Source: DTU052 sp050951725 (GTDB lineage Bacteria > Bacillota > Syntrophomonadia > Syntrophomonadales > DTU052). From it: DNA of 64,000 nucleotides. Location: contig JBMNJO010000001.1 of the NCBI GenBank assembly GCA_050951725.1, positions 310,001-374,000 on the forward strand, written 5' to 3'. Shown here in pieces: positions 52,955 through 61,726 of this stretch. The position numbers were made by a program, and so were the translations under genes. The notes beneath the pieces were generated by a model, which worked only from the letters and a program-made list of their open reading frames with translations, had not been told where the DNA came from and ran no database searches. Position 1 is the first letter of the stretch; each line of letters begins with the position of its first letter.

Positions 52955-54275
52955 CTCCCTCTAGGTTACGGTAGGCTATCGCCCCCAATTTTCGTTCTTT
53001 GCGGACTTGGCTTTTTGTCTCCAAGGTCTTAAGATACCGGGATTCCCGTGGCGTTTTTGGATGAACTGTCTCTGTTTTCAAGTAAGCAGTATTCCACTCC
53101 GGAATCACCAGAGTCTTAGCCAGACTCTGCCGCTGTCCCTGGTGCCAGACTTCAACAGCAGAAAGATCCAAGGGGTCATAGCGGACATCTATCGTTTTTC
53201 TAGTCCACTGAGGACCGGCCTCGAACACCTTGCCTTCGAGTTTAAAACAACCGGCCTTGTCCACACGGCACGACTTCTCCCACAAGAAGGCATCCCGGAG
53301 CTCCTCCGGATTAGCAAAACGAAGTCTTTTAGTATCCTGTTGGAAACGAACTGCGGGAGAGATATTACCTAACGCGGAATGGGGTTGGTGGTTGTAGCCC
53401 TCTTCTACCCAGACCGCGAATGCCCGGTTTAGTTCTTCCAGGGTCGCAGGAGGGTCAAGGGAGATTTCAGACAGAAAGGCTTCTACAGTGCGGTTAAAAC
53501 GTTCAACCTTGCCTTTACTTTCAGGGCTATAGGGTTGGGTATTTAAATGCCGTATTTTCAGGCGGGCGCAGCCCATTCTGAACCATTTGGAAACAAAGAT
53601 CTTGCCATTATCAACGTAGACAGAAGCGGGAACTCCCCTTTTTAAGAGGGCTTTACGAAAAGTATCTTCCAGGATAGGCAGGCGCTGATCCAGGTAGAAT
53701 TGTCCATGACAGATTAGCCGGGTAGCATCGTCAAGAAACACCAGAAGGTAGGTCCTCATTTTGCGTCCAGGTTTATTGGGATTGGGGATAAATGGCCCAA
53801 ATTTGACATCGGTCTGCCACATTTGATTACGGTGTTCCTTCTGAAAACGTCGATGTCCGGTCTTATCTTTCATCAGTTCCTGACGAGTTAGGCCTTTAGC
53901 CGTAAGTTGCCGGGTTAAGGTAGAGCGGGCGATCTTGCCGGGGGGCACCAGCTTTTCACCCTCTAGGATTTGGATGATACGGCTGACACTACGTTCAGGG
54001 AGTTCTTCTTTAAGTTGCATCGCCTCCACCAGAAGTGGTTCATCAATTGCCCGGCACAGGCCGCAATCGGATCGACTTTTGGGCATGAGGGATTCAAAGC
54101 CGCCATCCCGGTAAGTTTTAAGGTAACGGCGCAGGGTTCGCTCCGATATTTCGTAACGTGCCAAAATCTCAGCCCTTCGTCTCCGAATCTCAGCAGCTTC
54201 TAGGTCGCTTTCAAGCAACGGGGCGATAATTTGAAATGTCTTTAGAGCTTTCTCATGCTTCTCGTTAGCATTCAT
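52938..54275 (-). CDS. DDE transposase (Mu/TniA/IS481-like)
   Basis: A 445-residue transposase. Helix-turn-helix regions come first (RRRRAEILARYEISERTLRRYLKTYRDGG, shown in outline). The RNase-H-like core has QTDVKFGPF (first D), VYVDNGKIF (second D) and KGKVERFNRTVEAFL (E), giving D,D-35-E. A Mu-type beta-barrel domain follows near 330-400. Its partner ATPase gene overlaps it. The frame is intact. Confidence 0.9.
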   Translation of the reverse strand: MNANEKHEKALKTFQIIAPLLESDLEAAEIRRRRAEILARYEISERTLRRYLKTYRDGGFESLMPKSRSDCGLCRAIDEPLLVEAMQLKEELPERSVSRIIQILEGEKLVPPGKIARSTLTRQLTAKGLTRQELMKDKTGHRRFQKEHRNQMWQTDVKFGPFIPNPNKPGRKMRTYLLVFLDDATRLICHGQFYLDQRLPILEDTFRKALLKRGVPASVYVDNGKIFVSKWFRMGCARLKIRHLNTQPYSPESKGKVERFNRTVEAFLSEISLDPPATLEELNRAFAVWVEEGYNHQPHSALGNISPAVRFQQDTKRLRFANPEELRDAFLWEKSCRVDKAGCFKLEGKVFEAGPQWTRKTIDVRYDPLDLSAVEVWHQGQRQSLAKTLVIPEWNTAYLKTETVHPKTPRESRYLKTLETKSQVRKERKLGAIAYRNLEGDDSSV

Positions 54276-54358
54276 TACGCTTTCCTCCCTTGTCTTTTGG
54301 TTGTGGATTTACAATATCAGACAAGAGTATTGGCCAGCAGTGCAAAGTATGTGGTATT

Positions 54359-54925
54359 TCAAAGCCATAGGTCAACTGTGTCCCGGGTCAACCATATGTT
54401 AACCGCCCCCATGATAGATGTGGACAGGATGGACGGCAGAGCAAAGAGTGCTGTTTTTAGGAGCTGCCAAGAGGATGACAGGTCATTTCCAATAAGGGTA
54501 GGCATTTGACCGGTGGTTTTAACGGCAATGCTGGTCAGGAAACCAATCGCTTCGTTACAGATCAATGAAAAGCGATGGTGCCAGCGCCGGGCGGTACAAA
54601 TATCCTGTGGACCGCTGACTTGTTCGGGCGGTATCTCTTCCTCCATTATTATTTCAACGGCCTGGCTGATTACCGGCATTAAGTAACGTCTGTAAGGTGC
54701 AATGAAGTCCGGAAGGATTGCATGGGTTTTATCACAGTCCTCGCACCGGCCCCGGAAAATCAAGATAAGGTTAGGTCCATCATCACCGATAACGATCCGA
54801 GAGTAATACCCGTGGTGGGATAGAAGCATGCCGCAGATGGGGCAGTGCCACTCTTGCTGAGCAACAGTGTGAAAGAAATTTTCCTGGTAGTCCTTTACTG
54901 ATGATCCCAAATACGTTACTATCAA
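54359..54925 (-). CDS. Transposon-associated zinc-ribbon protein
   Basis: A 188-residue protein with a CPIC / CEDC zinc ribbon (about residues 28-60), then DFIAPYRRYLMPVISQAVE, a string shared by small proteins found with such transposases (I recall these as DUF6431, from memory). The C-terminal half is helical. It is the first gene of the three and is separated from the transposase by 83 bases. A TTG at 54925 is the annotated start, but no strong ribosome site is visible. Its role in transposition is unknown; DNA end or target binding would fit. Confidence 0.75.
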   Translation of the reverse strand: MIVTYLGSSVKDYQENFFHTVAQQEWHCPICGMLLSHHGYYSRIVIGDDGPNLILIFRGRCEDCDKTHAILPDFIAPYRRYLMPVISQAVEIIMEEEIPPEQVSGPQDICTARRWHHRFSLICNEAIGFLTSIAVKTTGQMPTLIGNDLSSSWQLLKTALFALPSILSTSIMGAVNIWLTRDTVDLWL

Positions 54926-55178
54926 GGTGCTTTTGGGAGAGAAGGTAAAGGTTCCAGGTGAGTTGCCGCTCGTATACCGGGAATCGGAACCTTCTCTTTT
55001 CCTTTTCGGATTTGATTTAAGGAACCATTTCCAGTATACAACTTGGTTGATTCTATTCGGCCACTTATTGTGGACAGGTCACAGGCATTTTATGTGGGCA
55101 GAAACACTCACTTCTAAAACACTGTTGACAGCAAAACAATAGAATAAGGTATATCTAAATCAGTATTGCGGAGGAATG

Positions 55179-55547
55179 ATGAGAATGAACCTGATCGGCA
55201 ATATCATCTGGCTTGTTTTTGGCGGATTTATTGCATTTATCCTATGGATGATCGCAGGTGCGATACTGTGCATAACCGTTGTCGGAATACCGTTTGGATT
55301 GCAATGTTTCAAGATTGCCGGCTTCGTGTTATGGCCATTTGGAAGGGAGATTGAACTTGGACATTTTGGAGCCGGGGGTTTGGTTCTTAATATCATCTGG
55401 CTGATCGTTTTTGGTTGGGAGTTTGCTATAACTCATCTGATTATTGGACTGATATTTTGTGTAACTATTATCGGTATACCCTTTGGACTGCAGCATTTTA
55501 AATTCGCCCAGCTTGGGCTAATGCCTTTTGGGGCCAGGATATATTAA
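55179..55547 (+). CDS. YccF family membrane protein
   Basis: About 122 residues with a duplicated pattern: NIIWLVFGGFIAFILWMIAG ... ITVVGIPFGLQCFKIAGFVLWPFG, then NIIWLIVFGWEFAITHLIIG ... VTIIGIPFGLQHFKFAQLGLMPFG. The repeated GIPFGLQ-FK-A motif is the YccF hallmark. Three in-frame ATGs (55176, 55179, 55185) lie after GCGGAGG; the last has the best spacing. Function unknown. Confidence 0.88.
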   Translation: MRMNLIGNIIWLVFGGFIAFILWMIAGAILCITVVGIPFGLQCFKIAGFVLWPFGREIELGHFGAGGLVLNIIWLIVFGWEFAITHLIIGLIFCVTIIGIPFGLQHFKFAQLGLMPFGARIY

Positions 55548-55568
55548 ATGAAAAAGGAGACATGATGA

Positions 55569-55931
55569 ATGGCCAAACCCTCTTTTGACCAGTTCGCTGA
55601 AATGCTTGACCAGGTCATAGGACGGATACCACCCCGTTACCTTCGTGACTTAACCGGCGGCTTTAACCTCCAGAAAGGTAAAAAGCGGGACGGCAAGTAC
55701 TTTATCATGGGTGAGTACATAGAGGATTATATTCTGGGGAGTTTCATCATGTTTTATTACGGTTCATTTGTAGAACTGCTGAAAGGTGAGACGATAGAAG
55801 CCTGGGAAACCGAGATTATCGATACCGTTCTGCACGAACTGCAGCATCATTTGGAGTCAATGGCCGGACGTGATGATTTAGCCCGCAGGGAAATCGAGGA
55901 ATTGGCCAGAGAACTGCAGGAGAGGGGATGA
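55569..55931 (+). CDS. Zincin-like metallopeptidase family protein
   Basis: A 120-residue protein with the zinc motif HELQHHLE near 88-95, the HExxH arrangement of the small bacterial zincin family, preceded by the usual IIDTVL strand. N-terminal SFDQFAEMLDQVIGRIPPRYL is also typical. No signal peptide. It follows the YccF gene by 21 bases, with AAAAGGAGA ahead of the ATG, and is probably co-transcribed. Confidence 0.85.
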   Translation: MAKPSFDQFAEMLDQVIGRIPPRYLRDLTGGFNLQKGKKRDGKYFIMGEYIEDYILGSFIMFYYGSFVELLKGETIEAWETEIIDTVLHELQHHLESMAGRDDLARREIEELARELQERG

Positions 55932-55982
55932 ACCGCACTTTGCTCAGCAGTTCGACTGCATATGAATCACCGACCTGCCGAT

Positions 55983-57209
55983 TCATTGAGCTGCAATGAG
56001 ATGGATTATCCTGACAATTACCTGACTGGCTTTCTCCATGGACTCCAGGCTGATAAACTCGAAACGGCTGTGAAAATTGTGACCCCCGGTAAAAATATTG
56101 GGGCAGGGCAGTCCCATATAGGAGAGACGGGCTCCGTCAGTCCCGCCCCGGACTGGTTTTATCAGCGGGGTAACTCCGGTTTCCAGCATGGCCTGTTGGG
56201 CCAACTCCACGATATGAAAGACCGGTTCAATTTTTTCCTTCATATTATAGTACTGGTCTCGCAGCTCAAGCCGAATAAGCTGCTTACCGTACTTCCTGTT
56301 CAGGAAATCGACGCAGGACTGCAGATATTCCTTCTTCTGTTCAAATCTGGCCCGGTCATGATCCCGGATGATGTAAACCATCCGCGCTGACTCGACCGTT
56401 CCCTCCAAATCATTAAGGTGATAAAAACCCTCATATTCACGCGTGTGTTCAGGCCGTTCGTTTGCTGGCAGCAGGGCGTTCAGTTCCATGGCCATCAAGA
56501 TGGCGTTCTGCATGCGTAGGTATGCTGATCCGGGATGCACATTGATCCCCCTGATATCAATATGAGCAATCGCGGCATTGAAGGTCTCATACTCCAGTTC
56601 CCCCACGAGTCCGCCATCAATGGTATAGGCAAAATCGGCTCCAAACCCCGCCACATCAAAGAAATCCGCTCCCTGACCGATCTCTTCGTCCGGGGTAAAA
56701 GCAACCATCACCTTACCATGCTCAAAATCCGGCATAGCCTTAATAATGCTCAGGGCATTCATGATGGCGGCAATACCTGCTTTGTCGTCCGCGCCCAACA
56801 GGGTTCTTCCATCAGTGGTTATGATGGTCTGGCCGGTATACTCCTTAAGCTCAGGGTAGTCCCGGACCCGCAAAAACAGATCCTCATCCTGGTTTATCAC
56901 CAAATCGCCGCCGTCATAGTCCGGGAACAGAAGGGGCTTAACCCCTCTGCCGGATACATCGGGACTGGTATCAAGGTGGGCCAGGAAGCCTACGGTGGGC
57001 ACCTTTTTACCCGTATTGGCCGGGAGTTCGGCCATCAGATAACCTTGAGCACTGAGCGTAATATTGGTCAGACCCAGATCCGTGAGCTCCTTTTCCAGTA
57101 ACCTGGCTAGTTCCAATTGTCCGGGGGTACTCGGGTGGGTGGTCGAGCCCGCAGTCGATTGGGTGTCAATCTTTATATATCTCAGGAATCTATCCAGCAA
57201 AGTGTCCAT
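55983..57209 (-). CDS. pepT: Peptidase T (tripeptide aminopeptidase)
   Basis: A 408-residue M20B metallopeptidase. Zinc ligands appear in FLAHLDTSPDV near 78, LLGADDKAGIAAIMNAL near 140, FTPDEEIGQGAD near 172, YTIDGG near 195 and GGHNFHSRFEFI near 380. The dimerisation domain lies between about 205 and 320. GGAGGGTTATTC precedes the ATG. It releases N-terminal residues from tripeptides in the cytoplasm. Length and motifs are complete. Confidence 0.94.
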   Translation of the reverse strand: MDTLLDRFLRYIKIDTQSTAGSTTHPSTPGQLELARLLEKELTDLGLTNITLSAQGYLMAELPANTGKKVPTVGFLAHLDTSPDVSGRGVKPLLFPDYDGGDLVINQDEDLFLRVRDYPELKEYTGQTIITTDGRTLLGADDKAGIAAIMNALSIIKAMPDFEHGKVMVAFTPDEEIGQGADFFDVAGFGADFAYTIDGGLVGELEYETFNAAIAHIDIRGINVHPGSAYLRMQNAILMAMELNALLPANERPEHTREYEGFYHLNDLEGTVESARMVYIIRDHDRARFEQKKEYLQSCVDFLNRKYGKQLIRLELRDQYYNMKEKIEPVFHIVELAQQAMLETGVTPLIKPVRGGTDGARLSYMGLPCPNIFTGGHNFHSRFEFISLESMEKASQVIVRIIHLIAAQ

Positions 57210-57238
57210 GAATAACCCTCCAAATAAGGTAGTAATGG

Positions 57239-58760
57239 CTAGCAGCTTGTGTGAATAACAAATTGTGAGACATCAAGTTAAGCTTTTTCAAGCCTTCTAA
57301 CTGTATGTCACATTAATTGGCCCAAAATGAGGGTCTACTTGGCCCACGACAACCGGTATACCTTCATGAAATTGACCACTGCACATGTAAATCGCCAATA
57401 GTTTCGCACCTTATCTAAGCCCCGGTGGAGAAACTGGCGCAATTTAAGCTGCTCTTTAATAAATCCAAATACTGGTTCTACAGACGTTTGCCTGAGTCGA
57501 TAGCGGGCGCGGCCATGTTTAGTCCTAAGTTTTCTGCGCATTAAGTATCTTCGGTTGGCATTTTTAGGAATACGTCCGCGTGGCGGCTTTGCTTCCCGCC
57601 ATTCACTGTGTTTAACCTTATCGGGTGGGATGAATGCCTCTATTTTGGCTTCTTCCAGAAATATCAGGTTATCTTCGCTATAGTAACCGGCATCAGCACT
57701 AAGTTCCTTGATCTTTCTTCCTGTGTTTGCTATCGCTTGACTGACTACTGGTGGTAGATGAGTTACATCAGCCGCTTGGTTACTGATGTCAGAGGCAACG
57801 ATTACATGGGTTTCAGCGTCTACGGCAATCTGACAATTGTAACCCTGGATGAATGCCTTATCTGAATTGCGCATAATTCGAGATTCCATATCCGTGAAAT
57901 TTCGCTGGGATTTGTCCTTGGGAACCGACGCCTTGGCTGTTTTGCGCGGCCTGTGCTGTTTGCCCTTTTTCTCAGCCTTCTCTTTTTGGGCTATTTGTTC
58001 TTTCTCAGCTTTTTCACGTGCTTCTGCTTCGAGTTCAGCCATAGCCTTGCGGATGGCTTCCCGCCGCTTTTCGGCAGTGGAGAGTTCTTCCGGTAACGAC
58101 CATCCGTTACCTTGGCCATAACGGGCATCTTCCTCCTGATCGATGCGGTCGGCTTCTTTCAGGTAGTCATTGATGTATTTGGTCAAACGGTCTTCTTCTT
58201 TTTTCATTCGAGCATAACTCATGGCGCTGTGTTTGGAGGCGCTTGCCTTGATCTTGGTTCCATCGACAGCAATCTGGTTCAACCTAACCAGACCAGCTTT
58301 ATCGGCCAGTACAACACTTTGCACGAATAGGTCTCCTAAAGCTTTGAGGTGTCGCCTCCGGAACTCTGAGATAGTCCAGTGGTCTGGTTGCTGATTGGCT
58401 GAAAGATATCGAAAACCGATGTCATCGTGTAGTGCCTTTTCAATTTTCCTGGAGGAATGTATGCCTTTTGATACCGCGTAAAACAGGACTTTCACCATCA
58501 TAACCGGTGAGTATGGCGGATACCCTTTCGACTCAGTATAGCTTTCATAAATGGCCGAAAGATCGAGGGTCCCCACAACCTCGTCAATGAATTTGGCCGG
58601 ATGATCATCGGGTATCCAGTCATGCATAGAAGGTGGAAAAAGCATTATCTGATGTTGGTCGTACTCTCTAAATTTCTTCATATTGGATAATTCGCTATTT
58701 GAAGGGATATTCCTTCTTGTAAAAGTATTTTTATGCATGGTTATTCACACAAGCTGCTAG
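57239..58760 (-). mobile_element. IS1182-type insertion sequence
   Basis: Perfect 21-bp inverted repeats begin CTAGCAGCTTGTGTGAATAA (57239-57259 and 58740-58760). CTAG at each outer edge is itself palindromic and may be a 4-bp target duplication, in which case the element proper is 57243-58756. It lies between pepT and the gerA operon. Confidence 0.9.
57335..58738 (-). CDS. IS1182 family transposase
   Basis: A 467-residue transposase. The DUF772 domain covers residues 30-130 (YSPVMMVKVLFYAVSKGIHS). A highly charged Lys/Glu/Ala insert follows at about 195-275. The DDE core has IAVDGTKIKASASKHSAMSY (first D), ELSADAGYYSEDNL (second D) and RQTSVEPVFGFIKEQLKLRQF (E). The annotated ATG is two bases from the inverted repeat; the conserved part begins about 20 residues later. 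Intact. Confidence 0.92.
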   Translation of the reverse strand: MHKNTFTRRNIPSNSELSNMKKFREYDQHQIMLFPPSMHDWIPDDHPAKFIDEVVGTLDLSAIYESYTESKGYPPYSPVMMVKVLFYAVSKGIHSSRKIEKALHDDIGFRYLSANQQPDHWTISEFRRRHLKALGDLFVQSVVLADKAGLVRLNQIAVDGTKIKASASKHSAMSYARMKKEEDRLTKYINDYLKEADRIDQEEDARYGQGNGWSLPEELSTAEKRREAIRKAMAELEAEAREKAEKEQIAQKEKAEKKGKQHRPRKTAKASVPKDKSQRNFTDMESRIMRNSDKAFIQGYNCQIAVDAETHVIVASDISNQAADVTHLPPVVSQAIANTGRKIKELSADAGYYSEDNLIFLEEAKIEAFIPPDKVKHSEWREAKPPRGRIPKNANRRYLMRRKLRTKHGRARYRLRQTSVEPVFGFIKEQLKLRQFLHRGLDKVRNYWRFTCAVVNFMKVYRLSWAK

Positions 58761-58893
58761 ATATTAATTGTATAATCTGCCAGGCCCAATAGCAAACAGC
58801 GTTATTTTAAAACCAGCATTGAGCAGGAAGCAACGGATGAAGACAAGAGCCTTTAAACCTATGGAATTAAAGGGGACAGAACCAAGGAATCTC

Positions 58894-58923
58894 GTATAGA
58901 CAAAGTAATTTTACCAGATAATA
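58894..58923 (+). promoter_or_regulatory. Possible sigma-G promoter of the gerA operon
   Basis: GTATA (58894-58898), 18 bases, GATAATA (58917-58923), against the forespore consensus GHATR-N18-CATWHTA: only the first base of the -10 differs. It lies 47 bases ahead of a germination gene, which is the expected regulon. Confidence 0.45.
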
Positions 58924-58969
58924 CTATGGAAACTATAATAGACCTGTCTATGAAGGATAAGGTGCAGAC

Positions 58970-60484
58970 ATGGAAGCCAAGCTTACTCGAAGTTTGACCG
59001 AAAATGAGCAATACCTGGCACTCACTATTGGCCGCGGGATGGATATAAATTATCGCCATCTGGTGATTCCTGCCCTGGATAATTGCGATGCCCTGATTGT
59101 AAACATAAAAGGCTTAGTTAACCAAACTGAGCTGGAAGACTCTGTTATATCACCGTTATTAAACAAGCAAGAACTTCCTCGCGGGCCCCGGCTAAAAAAC
59201 CAGGATGATCGATTTACCAGGCTGATTGAATCGGGAATATCCGTATCTGGAGCCAAACAAAGCCAACTATGGACTGAGATCTGCGATGCAATTGTATCGG
59301 GAGATTCGGTCCTGTTTCTGGATAAGTGGGATAAAGCCTTGATACTGGAGAATAAGGGCTACAAACTACGGAATATTTCCGAACCGACCACAGAAACGGA
59401 AACCAGGGGGCCCAAGGACGGTTTCATCGAGGATATAATGTCAAACATGGGATTAATACGTCGGCGGATCAAGGATTATAGCCTCCGTTTTGAAACTCTG
59501 GTAGTCGGAGACCGGAGCAAAACCGAGATAGTACTGGCCTATATTGATAATCTGGTCAATGATTCACTCCTGAATGAGGTCAGATCACGAATATCCAGAA
59601 TCAAGATCGACTCATTATTGTCCAGTGTCTATCTGGAAGAATTTATAGAGGATGAACCATATTCGTTTTTTCCCACCATGGAGAACACCGAAAGACCCGA
59701 CCGGGCGGTTGCCGCGATTCTGGAGGGAAGAGTCGTTATTCTGATGGACAATACTCCTTTTGCGCTGATTGTACCGGCGGTGTTTTGGAATTTCCTGCAG
59801 TCTCCCGGGGACCATTACGAAAGATACTACATTGGAACCTTTTGGCGTTGGATAAGGTTGGTTGCCTTATTCCTGGCATTATCCAGTACGTCTTTTTACG
59901 TGCTATTAACCTCCTTTCATCAAGAAATGCTTCCCACGGCTTTGGCCTTGAAGATAGCGGCAGACCGAGAAGGTGTGCCGTTTCCTGCCGTCATGGAAGC
60001 ATTTGTAATGGAATTACTATTCGAGGTTATGGCTGAAGCAGGATTAAGGATGCCCAAGGCTATCGGACAAACCGTAAGCATTGTGGGAACCTTGGTTATA
60101 GGTCAGGCGGCAGTTTCAGCGGGACTCGTAGGACCGGCCCTGATTATTGCGGTAGCAGTTGGCGCTATATCGTCTTTTGCCATTCCTTCGTTCAGTATGA
60201 GTACTTCCATTCGGCTCATTCGTTTCCCATTGCTCTTCCTATCGGCTGCCTTTGGTATTTTTGGATACCTGGGTGGAATCATCTTTATAACTCTGCACTT
60301 ATTGTCCGTTCGCTCCTTCGGAACCCCCTTCCTTGGTCCGGTTACACCTTATGATCAAGGTGGGCAAGTTGATACTCTACTAAGACTACCACGTTGGAAA
60401 ATGCTGACCAGACCATGGGCCGGTCGTCCTAAGGACAAAATTCGTCAGAAAGACGATTTGAAACCCCGACCCGATTTGAAATAG
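58970..60484 (+). CDS. gerAA: Spore germination receptor A subunit (GerAA family)
   Basis: A 504-residue GerA-family protein. The soluble N-terminal region has VVGDRSKTEIVLAYIDNLVN near 180 and SSVYLEEFIEDEPYSFFPTMENTERPD near 222. About five membrane segments follow, with VPFPAVMEAFVMELLFEVMAEAGLRMP, the conserved inner loop, near 340. The tail FLGPVTPYDQGGQVDTLLRLP is typical. It forms the receptor with GerAB and GerAC in the spore inner membrane and senses nutrients. AAGGATAAGGTG precedes the ATG. Confidence 0.94.
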   Translation: MEAKLTRSLTENEQYLALTIGRGMDINYRHLVIPALDNCDALIVNIKGLVNQTELEDSVISPLLNKQELPRGPRLKNQDDRFTRLIESGISVSGAKQSQLWTEICDAIVSGDSVLFLDKWDKALILENKGYKLRNISEPTTETETRGPKDGFIEDIMSNMGLIRRRIKDYSLRFETLVVGDRSKTEIVLAYIDNLVNDSLLNEVRSRISRIKIDSLLSSVYLEEFIEDEPYSFFPTMENTERPDRAVAAILEGRVVILMDNTPFALIVPAVFWNFLQSPGDHYERYYIGTFWRWIRLVALFLALSSTSFYVLLTSFHQEMLPTALALKIAADREGVPFPAVMEAFVMELLFEVMAEAGLRMPKAIGQTVSIVGTLVIGQAAVSAGLVGPALIIAVAVGAISSFAIPSFSMSTSIRLIRFPLLFLSAAFGIFGYLGGIIFITLHLLSVRSFGTPFLGPVTPYDQGGQVDTLLRLPRWKMLTRPWAGRPKDKIRQKDDLKPRPDLK

Positions 60485-60499
60485 AAGCGCAGGTATCTG

Positions 60500-61726
60500 A
60501 TGAGGAAAATAACAGTTTTATTAATATCAATATCCATGTTGCTTGTAAGTGGCTGCTGGGATATGAGAGAGATAAACGAGCTAGGCCTGGTTATGGCGGT
60601 AGCTGTAGACAAGTCTACTAACTATCCGAATAACTACCTGGTGACGGTGCAGTTAGCCAACCCTAAAGGGGGTGGTGCGACAGGACAACAAAGCTCTGCC
60701 CCGACAGGTTTATGGATAGCCGAGGCTGAAGGCAAGACCATTTTTGAAGCTATAAGGAAGATTGCCCAATCTTCATCACACCGTATCATGTGGGCGCATA
60801 ACAACATCATCATTATTGGGGAATCCCTGGCCCAAGACGATATAACCCCAGTGGTCAATTTCTTCACTCACAACTACGAACTGCGCATGAAGACCCTGGT
60901 TGCAGTGGGGAAGGGGAAAGCCGGTGATTTTCTGACAGCAACGGTTGGCATGGGTGATGTTCCTGGACTTTCACTATCAGATTTGTTCCGGAATCAACAG
61001 TTTACCGGCCAGGGTCTGACCAGCACTATGTTGAGAATATTCGAGAAATTTACCAGCGAAACCACCAACCCGATAATGACAGCCCTGTCCTTTAGCAAGG
61101 TCATTACCCAACCGGGTGTTTTGGATAAGGCAGAGAATACTCAAAAACAGATTAGAGTAGAAGGTGCTGCTGTATTTGATGAGACCAAACTGCTGGGATA
61201 TTTAACTCCCGAAGAAACCACCGGGTTAAGTTGGATCTTAGGAGATAACCCCAATACGGTCATATCTGTTGTTGATCCGGAAATACCGGTCCGGGCAACA
61301 GCCATTGAAGTATCCAATGTCAAGCATGATATCACTTCCCAATTCAACGAAGGTACATTGATACCGAAAATCAATATCCGGATTACTGGTGTTGGTAAGC
61401 TCAGTGAGGATCATTTTTCAAATATGTCAATTACGGCGTATAAAACCAGATGGGAAGCTTTATTAAATGAACAAATTGCCAGACAGGTGGAACAGGCGAT
61501 AGCCAAGGTTCAAAAGGAATATCAAAGTGACGTGTTGGGTTTTGGCGACATAGTACATGGTCAGCATAAGACGGAATGGCATGAGAGTATCAAGAATAAC
61601 TGGCACAATGTTTTTACCGAGGCAGAAGTTAATGTTGAGGCTTATATCGATATTCAATCAAGTGCTCTATACCAACTACCATTCTATAACTACAAGGCGA
61701 GAGGCAGTGCCTATGACCATGATTAA
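60500..61726 (+). CDS. gerAC: Spore germination receptor C lipoprotein (GerAC family)
   Basis: A 408-residue lipoprotein with lipobox LLVSGCWDMREINELGLVMA, the characteristic GCWD-REINE start of Ger(x)C proteins. The three beta-rich domains are all present, ending in NNWHNVFTEAEVNVEAYIDI. The gene lies 15 bases after gerAA, so the order here is A-C-B rather than A-B-C. It overlaps gerAB by 14 bases. Confidence 0.93.
   Translation: MRKITVLLISISMLLVSGCWDMREINELGLVMAVAVDKSTNYPNNYLVTVQLANPKGGGATGQQSSAPTGLWIAEAEGKTIFEAIRKIAQSSSHRIMWAHNNIIIIGESLAQDDITPVVNFFTHNYELRMKTLVAVGKGKAGDFLTATVGMGDVPGLSLSDLFRNQQFTGQGLTSTMLRIFEKFTSETTNPIMTALSFSKVITQPGVLDKAENTQKQIRVEGAAVFDETKLLGYLTPEETTGLSWILGDNPNTVISVVDPEIPVRATAIEVSNVKHDITSQFNEGTLIPKINIRITGVGKLSEDHFSNMSITAYKTRWEALLNEQIARQVEQAIAKVQKEYQSDVLGFGDIVHGQHKTEWHESIKNNWHNVFTEAEVNVEAYIDIQSSALYQLPFYNYKARGSAYDHD

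Larger units (their letters stand above)
52039..55106 (-). mobile_element. Complete three-gene transposon (AAA ATPase, DDE transposase, zinc-ribbon protein)
   Basis: A 3,068-bp element. Ends are TGTTGCCGCCCA (52039) and TGGGCAGAAACA (95-106 of 55,0xx; ends at 55106), imperfect TGT...ACA inverted repeats. Both sides are flanked by CTCACT (52033-52038 and 55107-55112), a 6-bp target duplication. GTGACCGG occurs twice in the left end (about 52058 and 52081) and GTGACC again in the right end, likely transposase sites. Three minus-strand genes fill it. A perfect 12-bp hairpin at 52103-52135 follows the last gene and may stop its transcript. Confidence 0.82.
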
